Shown here: piece after piece, positions 1 through 7,425 of the stretch
Layout of the letters: the number at the start of each line of letters is the position of its first letter
Position numbering within the stretch: the first letter of the stretch is position 1
From: Sulfurimonas sp. HSL-1656
GTDB lineage: Bacteria; Campylobacterota; Campylobacteria; Campylobacterales; Sulfurimonadaceae
Assembly: GCF_039645585.1 (NCBI RefSeq)
Contig: NZ_CP147915.1
Location: forward strand, 1,488,001-1,552,000
Direction of reading: 5' to 3'
DNA length: 64,000 nt
Position numbers and translations under genes: made by a program
The notes under the pieces: model-generated
What the model saw: only the letters and a program-made list of their open reading frames with translations
What the model was told of the DNA's origin: nothing
Databases searched by the model: none

Positions 1-191
1 TTCGTCACATACCCCTCGGCACCCGGTTCGATCAGAATGCCGTCACGCGGGTGGAACGGGTTGGTCCCGTCATTGCGGATCGCCTTCGTGATTTTGACCC
101 GCTGGCCGATCCGGAAGACCGGGAGAATGGCATCTTTCTTTGAGGGGGATATCATTTTGCTGTCAGCAGTCGACATTTGATTTTCATCCAT
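1..191 (-). CDS. nifZ: NifZ family protein, 3' part outside the window
   Basis: Only the first ~63 codons are in the window; the rest lies beyond the left edge. After an ~20-residue leader the protein reads FRIGQRVKITKAIRNDGT and then GILIEPGAEGYV. This matches the opening of NifZ (G-RV-T--IRNDGT ... G--GYV), a small SH3-like accessory protein that helps mature the nitrogenase MoFe protein P-clusters. The ATG at 191 is chosen because AGGAGG lies six bases upstream; a second in-frame ATG five codons later lacks such a site. It follows nifW by 59 bp on the same strand and is probably in the same transcript. Confidence 0.8.
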   Translation of the reverse strand, partial: MDENQMSTADSKMISPSKKDAILPVFRIGQRVKITKAIRNDGTNPFHPRDGILIEPGAEGYVT

Positions 192-250
192 TGCATACCT
201 CCTGTATTTTATTCGTTTGGCCTATCCGGAATCCCGGGAGCATCGCATCT

Positions 251-631
251 TTAGTTGAAGCTGAGATCCGCCTGGCTTGTACAGGCGTGAACGCCGTTGC
301 TCACTTCTTCGACGTCGCTGCAGCTCTCCGATGTCGAGCAGGTCCCGCAGGCGCTCTCTTTTCCGAACATATCCCAGACGTCCGCCGCGGACGGGGCATA
401 GCCGTTCTCGAAATTCTTGTACACGGTGATGAGTGCAAACTTGTAGTATTCAAGCAGTTTGTCATCACCTTCGAGATCGCTCCCGATGGCGCGATCCATC
501 ATCGCACCAAACTCCTTCAAAATGTGAAACCGTTTGACATAGACCAGACGCTCATCATAATCGAGATCGAAGAAATCAAAATAGTCTTCGGCATCGGTCA
601 GCGATTGAAACTCTGTGAGTGTACCCATCAT
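251..631 (-). CDS. nifW: Nitrogenase-stabilizing/protective protein NifW
   Basis: 126 residues. The N-terminal part carries the NifW pattern L--AEDYFDFFDLDYDE followed by V--FHILKEFG, then the helical core to about residue 90. NifW associates with the MoFe protein and is thought to protect it from oxygen or assist its maturation. The last ~35 residues (CGTC, a further C, then AC near the end) form a Cys-rich extension that I do not recognise as part of the usual family, which is normally about 90-115 residues. A double ATG start at 631 follows AAAGGA. It lies between flavodoxin and nifZ in the minus-strand nif cluster. Confidence 0.82.
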   Translation of the reverse strand: MMGTLTEFQSLTDAEDYFDFFDLDYDERLVYVKRFHILKEFGAMMDRAIGSDLEGDDKLLEYYKFALITVYKNFENGYAPSAADVWDMFGKESACGTCSTSESCSDVEEVSNGVHACTSQADLSFN

Positions 632-719
632 CTATCCTTTCTAAGTGATTTGCAATTTTGATTCTTTAGTTTTCTGTCGAAAGAATCATTTAAGGGACTG
701 AAAAGGTGACAAATTTGTC

Positions 720-1238
720 TTACAGTCCCATCTCCTGTTTAAGCTGGCCAGCCCAGCTGCTCACGCGCTCTTCGGTCAGGTCTTCCTGGTTGACTTTATC
801 GATCGCGAGACCGACGAATTTGCCGTCTTTCTCTGCGGCGGAGAACTTATAGGTGTACCCCTCCGTCGGCCAGTAGCCGTATTCGGTATCCGCACCGAGC
901 TGGGTAAAGAGGTTTTTGAACTTCACCAGGGCACTGACGAACTCCTCGCCGTGCGTATCCTGGTCACCGGCACCGAAAAATGCGACTTTCTTGCCGCTGA
1001 AATCGGGGGTTTCGCTCTCAAGTTCCATCATCGGATCGACCCAGTCACGCTGCGGGTCGCCCTGACCCCACGTGGAGGAGCCGATCAGCAGTACGTCGAA
1101 ATCGTCGAATTGTTCGAGATCGTCGAAATCTTCTTCCATATTGATCACTTCTGCGCCTTCGAACTGCTCTTCGAGCAGTTCCGCTACTTCCTGTGTCGCA
1201 CCGGTACTGCTACCGACGAAAATACCTACGTTTGCCAT
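720..1238 (-). CDS. nifF: Long-chain flavodoxin (probable nitrogenase electron donor)
   Basis: 172 residues, a typical long-chain flavodoxin. The FMN-phosphate loop GSSTGATQEVAE is at residues 9-20, the STWGQGD loop that packs against the isoalloxazine follows, and then GAGDQDTHGEEF. It carries single electrons as an FMN protein in the cytoplasm. Because it sits inside the nif cluster (23 bp downstream of the DUF269 gene and upstream of nifW), the likely role is electron donation to NifH, so nifF is the natural name, although a general fldA role cannot be excluded. A strong AGGAGAGAG ribosome site precedes the ATG at 1238. Confidence 0.85.
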   Translation of the reverse strand: MANVGIFVGSSTGATQEVAELLEEQFEGAEVINMEEDFDDLEQFDDFDVLLIGSSTWGQGDPQRDWVDPMMELESETPDFSGKKVAFFGAGDQDTHGEEFVSALVKFKNLFTQLGADTEYGYWPTEGYTYKFSAAEKDGKFVGLAIDKVNQEDLTEERVSSWAGQLKQEMGL

Positions 1239-1261
1239 ATGTGTCTCTCTCCTTGTTGTAA

Positions 1262-1717
1262 TTAAGCTTTGTCTTTGCAGGGTTTGTACTGTTCGTAGAT
1301 CTCGAACGCTCTGTCGAGCAGTTTCTGACCGTCCTCGTATAGTTTGTCGAGGGTACGGAAGCTGAAGCGGTGTGCGTCTTTGAAATACTTGTCCACCAGA
1401 ACGATCTTGTCCGCGATGACGATACAGCGTCCGAACCCTTCGTGGCTCATCTCCATAACGACGTTACACATGACGCCCGTTTTGCGTTCGAACTGCAGGG
1501 CGATCGCCTTGTAGATCATCTTGATCTCGCCGATGAGCATCTCATCGATATCCGCGATGATCGGGATCTCCTTGAGCTGCTCTTTCGTTTTGACGTATTT
1601 TTTCGTCAGAAGCTCTTCGTCGCTCATTTTCGACCAGTTACCGAACTGGTCCGTTGCGCGCAGCTGACGGATCAGCTCCTCGGTGAATGCATTGATTTCA
1701 AGTGCCGTATCGCTCAT
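1262..1717 (-). CDS. NifX-associated nitrogen fixation protein (DUF269)
   Basis: 151 residues. The sequence has the DUF269 hallmarks: LIRQLRATDQFGNW near the start, LKEIPIIADID in the middle, then KTGVM and MSHEGFGR, and a C-terminal HRFSFRTLDKL. The family is found almost exclusively next to nifX in nif clusters and is linked to FeMo-cofactor assembly, though its biochemical role is not settled. It lies 39 bp downstream of nifX and 23 bp upstream of flavodoxin, consistent with one transcript. AGAAGG precedes the ATG at 1717. Confidence 0.88.
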   Translation of the reverse strand: MSDTALEINAFTEELIRQLRATDQFGNWSKMSDEELLTKKYVKTKEQLKEIPIIADIDEMLIGEIKMIYKAIALQFERKTGVMCNVVMEMSHEGFGRCIVIADKIVLVDKYFKDAHRFSFRTLDKLYEDGQKLLDRAFEIYEQYKPCKDKA

Positions 1718-1756
1718 TGTTTTCCTTCTTTTGATGTTGCTTGCGTCTTGCGACGG

Positions 1757-2215
1757 TTATTCGACGGCCCAGCGCGCCAGGCGCGGGTCCTCTTTGGTTT
1801 CCATGTTGATGATCCGCTTGACCCATGGCGGCGGGTTGCCGTTGATCATCTCGACCAGTTCCCCCAGGATCTCTTCGATCCGGCGCGGGTCGGGGACCTT
1901 CATCGGGTTGATGCCCGCACGGATCACCTTGGCCGCTGCCGTACCGCCGATGGATTCGACGTACATGATGTTGATCCCTTCGAGGCACTGCACCTTGAAA
2001 TCGGTCTTGTCGTCGCCCGTCAGCCCGGACGTATCCGACTTGATCACGCCGTTAAGCTCATAGCCGTCCTTGGAGACGTTGTAGACGACGAACTCCTTCG
2101 CCCCTCCGAAGTGCGCGTTGACCGTCTCCATATCTTTTGATGCAAAAGCGACCTTCATCGCGTTTTCCAGTTTCCCGGACGTCTCGACGCTGATCTTCGT
2201 ACTTTCTCCCATCAT
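1757..2215 (-). CDS. nifX: Nitrogen fixation protein NifX
   Basis: 152 residues. The protein fits the NifX/NafY/VnfX dinitrogenase-cofactor family: MKVAFASKDMETVNAHFG near the start is the NifX/NifB C-terminal-like fold, followed by CLEGINIMYVESIGGTAAAKVI and NPPPWVKRI. NifX binds NifB-co and the VK-cluster during transfer between NifB, NifEN and NifDK. It begins 18 bp after the nifN stop, with a double ATG after AAGGGG. The order nifN-nifX-DUF269 is classical. Confidence 0.9.
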   Translation of the reverse strand: MMGESTKISVETSGKLENAMKVAFASKDMETVNAHFGGAKEFVVYNVSKDGYELNGVIKSDTSGLTGDDKTDFKVQCLEGINIMYVESIGGTAAAKVIRAGINPMKVPDPRRIEEILGELVEMINGNPPPWVKRIINMETKEDPRLARWAVE

Positions 2216-2233
2216 GACCCCTTCAATTCAGAT

Positions 2234-3553
2234 TTAGTGTTCACCGTGCATGACATGCCGCAACGTATTCGCCGCTTCAAAGAGGAAGAAACAGCTCCCT
2301 TCGTAGAGCTGGTCACTCTTGAGCTGGTTGCCGAGCTCCTCGTAATTCGGGAAGCCGCGCAGCATCAATCCGGCATGGCATTTGTCATCCATATGCAATA
2401 ATCGTTCCGCATGGAAGTTGCTGATCACCAGATCGGCGTCTTTGAAGTGCGCGGCCGCGTCTTCGAGGTCCCCGACGAAGACATGCTCGGCCGTGATTTT
2501 CTCCAGCACCGGGCTGTACGTCGTTGCCACGACCGTATCGATCGTCCCGCCGACACTTTGCAGCAGTTCGCAGATGCCGATGCACGCATCCGGCTCGCCC
2601 GTGATGACGTAGCGGGCCGATCCGACCAGGAAGTGGCTGTCGAGCATAACGTCCTGCAGGCGGCCGCGCCAGCGCTTGACGAGTGGCGGGGGATCGATCT
2701 GGCGGATCTTCATCAGTTCCGCGACAAAATTGTCGTTATTTTCCAGCCCCATGAGGTGGTCGAAGTGCACGTGGCGCACGGCGGGGTTCTTCTTCTGAAG
2801 CGCCTCCGCGCCGACCTTCATGGAGTGTCCGATCGTGATGACGGTCTCCGTGTCGCCAAGCGCCACGATATCATCGATGCCGATCGATCCCGTCGCCAGC
2901 TTGCCCTGCCCCTCGCTGAGGAAACCGTCCAGGGAGGTGGAGAGGTCCGGCATTGCCAGGGTCTCGAAACCGAAATCCTCGCACATCGCCTTGATCTTCT
3001 CGATCTCGCCGGGCTGGATGCCGACATGCGGCATCAGCACGAGTTTGTTCGGCTTGCACTCCGTCGCCGGTGCGGTATGCTGGTCGATCAGTGCCTTCAC
3101 GGTGAGGGCCCAGCCGCTCTCCATGCCCCCTTCGAAGTCGGGTGTGTTGACGTAGCAGTAGGGGATCTCGATATGCATCCCCACGCCGCGCACGTCGTCG
3201 CCTTTCGTCTCCGTCAGCCCCGTCGTATGCAGCCCGATGATCTCGGGTTTCATCCCCTTGTTCTTCTTGGTGATGTTTTCGATGGCCAGCAGAATGGAGT
3301 AGTCCCCGCCGTCGAGCACCGCGGTAATGTCGCTGACCGAGGTGTTGTACATGGGAATCGGTTCATTGAAGTGCTTGGTATAGAAGACTTTGGTGTAGGA
3401 CGCGCACCCCTGCGAGGCGTGCATCAGCGGCAGGCAGTTGCGGATGCCCATAAACGCCAGGGCCGCCCCCATGGGCTGCGAATGTTTGATGGGGTTGACC
3501 TGCAGCGGTTTGTGCTCTTTCCTGTTCAGTTCGAAGTCGGCTTCGTGAGACAT
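2234..3553 (-). CDS. nifN: Nitrogenase iron-molybdenum cofactor biosynthesis protein NifN
   Basis: 439 residues, nitrogenase component-1 superfamily. The early motif NPIKHSQPMGA and the cofactor/cluster-region cysteines C40 and C50 (HASQGCASYTKVF) are diagnostic. SVSDITAVLDGGDYS and GLTETKGDDVRG follow as in NifN and NifK. NifN forms the NifE2N2 scaffold on which the FeMo-cofactor precursor is matured. It heads the nifN-nifX-DUF269-nifF-nifW-nifZ series. Unusually it is not adjacent to nifE, which lies about 1.9 kb upstream with yceI-tetR and a small gene between. I found no GG-N10-GC sigma-54 signature in the gap 3554-3690, so its promoter is unclear. Confidence 0.92.
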   Translation of the reverse strand: MSHEADFELNRKEHKPLQVNPIKHSQPMGAALAFMGIRNCLPLMHASQGCASYTKVFYTKHFNEPIPMYNTSVSDITAVLDGGDYSILLAIENITKKNKGMKPEIIGLHTTGLTETKGDDVRGVGMHIEIPYCYVNTPDFEGGMESGWALTVKALIDQHTAPATECKPNKLVLMPHVGIQPGEIEKIKAMCEDFGFETLAMPDLSTSLDGFLSEGQGKLATGSIGIDDIVALGDTETVITIGHSMKVGAEALQKKNPAVRHVHFDHLMGLENNDNFVAELMKIRQIDPPPLVKRWRGRLQDVMLDSHFLVGSARYVITGEPDACIGICELLQSVGGTIDTVVATTYSPVLEKITAEHVFVGDLEDAAAHFKDADLVISNFHAERLLHMDDKCHAGLMLRGFPNYEELGNQLKSDQLYEGSCFFLFEAANTLRHVMHGEH

Positions 3554-3625
3554 GGCACCTCCTTAATATAGGAGGACATCTGCATTTCGCGTTCTTGCAG
3601 GCCTTTTTCGATAGAAATTATCAAA

Positions 3626-3688
3626 TTAGTGTAATTACTCTTGACATGTTTCGAAAAAAGGAGTAAAGTTCTAGAGTATTTACACTAA
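3626..3688 (+). promoter_or_regulatory. yceI-tetR promoter with flanking 13-bp inverted repeat
   Basis: TTGACA at 3641-3646 and TAAAGT at 3664-3669 are separated by 17 bases, a near-consensus sigma-70 promoter. TTAGTGTAATTAC at 3626-3638 and GTATTTACACTAA at 3676-3688 are reverse complements with one mismatch and bracket the promoter on both sides. As a TetR-type regulator is encoded immediately downstream, this dyad is a plausible operator for it (inference). Confidence 0.6.
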
Positions 3689-3699
3689 AAGGATTCGAA

Positions 3700-4275
3700 A
3701 TGAAACTTTCCACACGCATTCTGGGAACCGCTGCGGCGATCTCCCTCTCGTCTTCCCTGCTCTTCGGCGCCGTGTACGACGTCGATCCGACCCACTCCAC
3801 CGTGGGCTTCAAGGTGCGCCACATGATGATCAGCAACGTCAACGGCCACTTTGCCGACTTCAGCGGCAGTTACGACCTGGAGGGCAATGTCCTCAAATCC
3901 TTTACGGGCAGCGTCAAGACCGCCAGCGTCGATACGGGGATCGTCAAGCGCGACGACCACCTCAAAAGCGCCGATTTTTTCGATGCGGCGAAGTATCCGG
4001 ACATTACGTTTACGATGACGAAGTTTGACGGGGAGTCGATCACCGGGGAGCTGACGCTGCACGGTGTTACCCGCAGCGTCACCTTTGATGCGGAAGTCTC
4101 CGGGACCATCAAGGACCCCTGGGGGATGACGCGCAGCAGTGTCCTTCTGGAGGGCAAGATCAAGCGCAGCGATTTCGGGCTGACCTATAACCAGGTCCTC
4201 GAAGCGGGCGGGGTTGCCGTCGGCGACGACGTGAAACTGACGATCGAGCTCGAGGGGATCGCCAAACCGCTATAA
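3700..4275 (+). CDS. yceI: YceI family periplasmic protein
   Basis: 191 residues. An N-terminal signal peptide (about residues 1-23, ending SSLLFGA) precedes a YceI lipocalin-like barrel: VYDVDPTHSTVGFKVRHMM, SGSYDL, FFDAAKYPDITFT, ELTLHGVTRSVTF and GMTRSSVLLEG. Family members bind polyisoprenoids or other amphiphiles in the periplasm. AAGGA precedes the ATG. The gene has its own sigma-70 promoter and is followed after 7 bp by a TetR-type gene on the same strand. The pair lies between nifE and nifN without an evident link to nitrogen fixation. Confidence 0.88.
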   Translation: MKLSTRILGTAAAISLSSSLLFGAVYDVDPTHSTVGFKVRHMMISNVNGHFADFSGSYDLEGNVLKSFTGSVKTASVDTGIVKRDDHLKSADFFDAAKYPDITFTMTKFDGESITGELTLHGVTRSVTFDAEVSGTIKDPWGMTRSSVLLEGKIKRSDFGLTYNQVLEAGGVAVGDDVKLTIELEGIAKPL

Positions 4276-4282
4276 TGCCGTC

Positions 4283-4885
4283 ATGGGAACGAAAAAGAAG
4301 ATTCTTGCGGGGGCGCTGAAGCTCTTCAACGAAGGCAATACCCAGGCCGCGACGACGAACCATATCGCCGCGGCGCTGGGGATGAGCCCCGGCAACCTCC
4401 ACTATCATTACAAAAACCGCGAGGCGATCATTCTGCGGCTCTACGAAGAGATGCAGGCGCAGACGGAGCTGGAACCGCAGGAGCGGCCCGACTCCATCGA
4501 GGCGCTCCATGCGCACATGTCGCACCTGGCGCACGTCTACTGGACGTACCGTTTTTTCCACCGCGAGCTGCTCTTTCTGCTTTCGCGCGACCCGGAACTC
4601 AAGGCCCGCTATATCCGCGACAACCTCGCCCACCGCGGGCGCATCGTCATGGTGCTCGCCGGTCTCGTTGACAACGGCTATTTGCAGGTCCCTTATGACA
4701 ACGTCCTGGAGCATCTGGCCGACACGACCCTGCTCGCGACGCAGTTCTGGATCCCCTTCCTCGAGACCCTGGGCAACCCCCTGGACGAGTACCATCTTGA
4801 AGGGATGTTTCAGCACGTCCAGGGGGCGATGCGCCCCTACCTGACCCCCAAAGGCCTCAAAGCCCTCGCCGGGATCGCGGCGTAG
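4283..4885 (+). CDS. TetR/AcrR family transcriptional regulator
   Basis: 200 residues. The first ~50 residues are a TetR helix-turn-helix: KKILAGALKLFNEGN, TNHIAAALGMSPGNLHYHYKNREAI. The C-terminal ligand-binding/dimerisation part is helical, with WTYRFFHRELLFLL. The sequence resembles the TetR subgroup with a Tetracyclin_repressor-like C-terminal domain found in Campylobacterota. It follows yceI by 7 bp, so it is probably cotranscribed and may control the promoter dyad at 3626-3688. I see no strong ribosome site, suggesting translational coupling. Confidence 0.82.
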   Translation: MGTKKKILAGALKLFNEGNTQAATTNHIAAALGMSPGNLHYHYKNREAIILRLYEEMQAQTELEPQERPDSIEALHAHMSHLAHVYWTYRFFHRELLFLLSRDPELKARYIRDNLAHRGRIVMVLAGLVDNGYLQVPYDNVLEHLADTTLLATQFWIPFLETLGNPLDEYHLEGMFQHVQGAMRPYLTPKGLKALAGIAA

Positions 4886-4925
4886 CCGCGCTTCTCACTG
4901 CCCGATAAAAGGATAAAAATGCCGT

Positions 4926-5327
4926 TTACATACGGCCGTCGAGGATCGTTTCGTTGTCGATGCGGACACGGGGGCGCTTGCGCACCTCGTCCATGATCCG
5001 CTGGAGACGGTTCAGCACCATCCCCGAGTGGAGTGTCGTATCGAAGCTGTCGAGCGCCACACGGCTTTCGGTATCGCGGAAGTGGTCGTCAAGACGGCAG
5101 AGCAGGTTCTGGCAGGCTTTGTAGGCGCCGCTGTAGTCTGTGAAGGTAAAGATGATGATGTAGTGGTTGTCGTCAATCTGATGCAGGTGGTCGGAGAGGC
5201 GTACGAAATTGCCCAGTTCCTCCACGTCAAGGGGGCGGGCGTGATAGAGCAGCGCGAAGGTCGCATCGACCCCGTATCGTTCGTAAATATAGTAATGCTT
5301 TCTGACAAGCGTGTCAAAATGTCTCAT
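4926..5327 (-). CDS. Hypothetical protein between nifE and yceI-tetR
   Basis: 133 residues from the ATG at 5327. An alternative GTG at 5363 is rejected because it sits on a TATAAT box that looks like this gene's own -10 element, while GAAGGG lies upstream of the ATG at 5327. The protein alternates helices and strands (YIIIFTFTDYSGAYKACQNLL). It is faintly reminiscent of a degenerate nucleotidyl-cyclase fold, but no GGDEF, EAL or metal site is visible. No function is assigned. It lies on the same strand as nifE, 160 bp downstream. Confidence 0.6.
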   Translation of the reverse strand: MRHFDTLVRKHYYIYERYGVDATFALLYHARPLDVEELGNFVRLSDHLHQIDDNHYIIIFTFTDYSGAYKACQNLLCRLDDHFRDTESRVALDSFDTTLHSGMVLNRLQRIMDEVRKRPRVRIDNETILDGRM

Positions 5328-5450
5328 CGCATCATTCCCTTCTGCCCTTAACCTTTTTATCACGATTATAACAGCTTTCGGGAAACATGTATAGTTAAAT
5401 AAAATAATTGTAATTAGATGTGTAAAGAGAGGCGGCAGATGCCGATGATG

Positions 5451-5472
5451 CCGGACGGCAGTGCCGTTCCGG
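5451..5472 (-). terminator. Hairpin downstream of nifE
   Basis: CCGGACGGCA and TGCCGTTCCGG form a stem with one interruption, starting about 15 bases after the nifE stop. On the minus strand no U-run follows, so it is either a weak terminator or a 3'-end stabiliser. Confidence 0.35.
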
Positions 5473-5486
5473 TCCGTGTTTTCGGA

Positions 5487-6854
5487 CTAGCCGACTTCCC
5501 AGGGGGCCTTTGCCGAAACATTGGCGAAAACGGGGTTGGCGAAGGCGGCCTTGAGGTCCTCGGCGAGGTTGATGAGACCGTTGTAACCGCCGTAGGAAGT
5601 CTTCTTCTCCTGGTTGACGTCGATAAAGGAGATCTTCTTCTTGATCGCCGTATAGAGGCTGCGCCCCCCGGCGAGGAGGATATGGGCCCCTCTTTCGTCG
5701 ATAACCTTGGACTGCTGGGCGGCCGGTTTGTCCATCAGGACCCCGTCTTCCCCCAGATACTCGCGGGCTTTTTCAATGTCGTCCGCCGTTGACTTTTTGA
5801 TGGAGGTCGCGACGACCTCGATGCCGAGGTCCTGCAGGCCCGAGGCGATGGACCACGCCTTGTTCCCCCCGGTGTTGAGGACCGCTTTTTTGCCCTTGAA
5901 GAGACGGCGGTACGGCTCGAGCGCCAGGTCGAGTTTCGCCTCCTCCTCGTCGATGAGGCGTTCGGCCCTCTCGATCAGTTCCGGGTCGCCCAGCGCCTTG
6001 ACGATCTCGCGGATCGCAAAGGTCGTATCGCGCTTGCCGTAGAAGGAGACGGAGACCCAGGGGATATCCCACTTCTCGTTCATCTTGCGCACCAGCGTCA
6101 CGAGCGATTTCGCACAGACGATGACGTTGAGCTTGGCGCGGTGTGCCGTGCGGATATCGCCGACGCGGCCGTCTCCGCTCATGGAGGCGAGCACGCGGAT
6201 GCCGAGTTTTTCGAACATCGGCAGGTACTGCCACATGTCGCCCGTGACGTTGTAGTCGCCGATCAGGTTGATGTCGTACTTGGTCGTGAATTCGGGCTCT
6301 TTGGTCCCGATCAGGTGCTCGAGCACCGCTTCGCCCGCCAGGCGCGAACCGAGGTTCTTACCGCCGACGAAGCCCGGCGCATGCACCGGGACGACCGGCA
6401 CGCCGTGCTTCTGGCTGCCGAGTTTGCAGGTCATGTCGATGTCGTCGCCCACCAGCGCCGTGACACAGGTGGAGTAGACGAAGATCGCCTCGGGCTTGTA
6501 GTGTTCCATGACGTAGTCGATGGAGTCTTCCAGGCGCTTGTCGCCGCCGAAGATGACGTCGTTCGTCGTGATCCCCGTCGTGAAGCCCATAAAAGTATGG
6601 TTGCGCCCCTTGTAGGAGCTGAGGCTCTCCCGGGTCTCCCACGAGGCGCCGAGACAGGTCTGCGGGCCGTGCACCAGGTGGACGGCGTCCGCATAGGGAA
6701 AGAGCGAGATCTGTGCGCCGTCGAAGGCACAGCCGCCGGCCGCCATTCCCGGTTTGGGCTTGTCGCACCCCTCGCCGGGTTTTTTGTCCTTGCTGTGCGA
6801 ACAGGCACTCTCGTTCAACAGTTCTTTGATCTTTGCGCGGTTTACCATTGCCAT
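5487..6854 (-). CDS. nifE: Nitrogenase iron-molybdenum cofactor biosynthesis protein NifE
   Basis: 455 residues. NifE hallmarks: GGCAFDGAQISLFPYADAVH, HGPQTCLGASWETR, FTTGITTNDVIFGGD, VYSTCVTALVGDDI and a C-terminal GGRSLYTAIKKKISF. NifE pairs with NifN as the NifE2N2 scaffold for FeMo-cofactor assembly and is homologous to NifD. The ATG at 6854 is preferred over one 12 codons upstream because AAGAAGG lies directly before it and the upstream stretch overlaps that ribosome site. A candidate -24/-12 promoter lies about 88 bp upstream. nifE stands alone instead of forming the usual nifEN pair. Confidence 0.93.
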   Translation of the reverse strand: MAMVNRAKIKELLNESACSHSKDKKPGEGCDKPKPGMAAGGCAFDGAQISLFPYADAVHLVHGPQTCLGASWETRESLSSYKGRNHTFMGFTTGITTNDVIFGGDKRLEDSIDYVMEHYKPEAIFVYSTCVTALVGDDIDMTCKLGSQKHGVPVVPVHAPGFVGGKNLGSRLAGEAVLEHLIGTKEPEFTTKYDINLIGDYNVTGDMWQYLPMFEKLGIRVLASMSGDGRVGDIRTAHRAKLNVIVCAKSLVTLVRKMNEKWDIPWVSVSFYGKRDTTFAIREIVKALGDPELIERAERLIDEEEAKLDLALEPYRRLFKGKKAVLNTGGNKAWSIASGLQDLGIEVVATSIKKSTADDIEKAREYLGEDGVLMDKPAAQQSKVIDERGAHILLAGGRSLYTAIKKKISFIDVNQEKKTSYGGYNGLINLAEDLKAAFANPVFANVSAKAPWEVG

Positions 6855-6939
6855 AATGTCATCCTTCTTTTGGATTTTCATAGTCAGCAAAGCTGCTCAT
6901 CCGCCTGCTTTACGCTATTGATTTTTCTTGTAGGGCGAT

Positions 6940-6956
6940 ATGCAATATGTGTACCT
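6940..6956 (-). promoter_or_regulatory. Candidate sigma-54 (-24/-12) promoter of nifE
   Basis: On the minus strand the sequence reads AGGTACACATATTGCA. It has the invariant GG-N10-GC spacing and a perfect TTGCA -12 element; the -24 half matches TGGCAC at four of six positions. It lies about 88 bp before the nifE start, a normal distance. I found no TGT-N10-ACA NifA site upstream, so activator dependence is not shown. Confidence 0.45.
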
Positions 6957-7010
6957 GCGGAGGGTTGTTGGGAGCGGTTATCAGTTAAAGGGGGGAAAGG
7001 GTAAGCAGAT

Positions 7011-7026
7011 GCCGGGCATACCCGGC
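7011..7026 (-). terminator. Hairpin after the 7038-7313 gene
   Basis: GCCGGG and CCCGGC form a perfect 6-bp stem with a 4-base loop just beyond the stop codon of the small secreted-protein gene. Only a weak pyrimidine stretch follows on the minus strand, so termination efficiency is doubtful. Confidence 0.35.
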
Positions 7027-7037
7027 GTACGGAGGGG

Positions 7038-7313
7038 TTACTCCGTGACCGTGTCGGTCGTCTCGACGACTTCCGGCTCCGTGACCGTCTCCTCGACACC
7101 GTTTTGGTGCTGGTGCTGGTATTTTGCCTGCGTCATGTTCTGGATCTGGTGCTGGTAGCGCATCTGGCTCTGCATCTGCTGCTGCATCATCGCCGCGCTG
7201 CGCTGCATCGTCGCCGTACCGGCACCTGCACCTGCACCCGGCCCCTGCTGTGCCATCGCCGCCGTTGAAGCGACCAGTGCCGCTGCCGTCATTGCAATCA
7301 TTGTCTTTTTCAT
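7038..7313 (-). CDS. Small secreted Gln/Met-rich protein
   Basis: 91 residues from the ATG at 7313 (AAAGGA upstream; the open frame extends further upstream but only MKKTMIAM begins a signal peptide). The signal peptide ends near AMA-Q. The mature part has a Gly-Ala stretch, then about 40 residues dominated by Q, M, H and Y (QHQIQNM, YQHQHQN) and an acidic Thr/Val-rich tail. No family is recognised. The composition and the layout of signal peptide plus Q/M repeat are shared with the protein at 10343-10702. Both look like disordered periplasmic proteins, possibly metal-binding; that is speculation. Confidence 0.65.
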   Translation of the reverse strand: MKKTMIAMTAAALVASTAAMAQQGPGAGAGAGTATMQRSAAMMQQQMQSQMRYQHQIQNMTQAKYQHQHQNGVEETVTEPEVVETTDTVTE

Positions 7314-7425
7314 CCTGTGTCCTTTTTTTCGTTGGGATGCGGAAATTGTAGAACAGGAGGGTGAGCGGAGTGTGAGGGATACGCTGCGCTTTTCGCTAAG
7401 ATATGGCATCACCCAAGGAGCCGTC

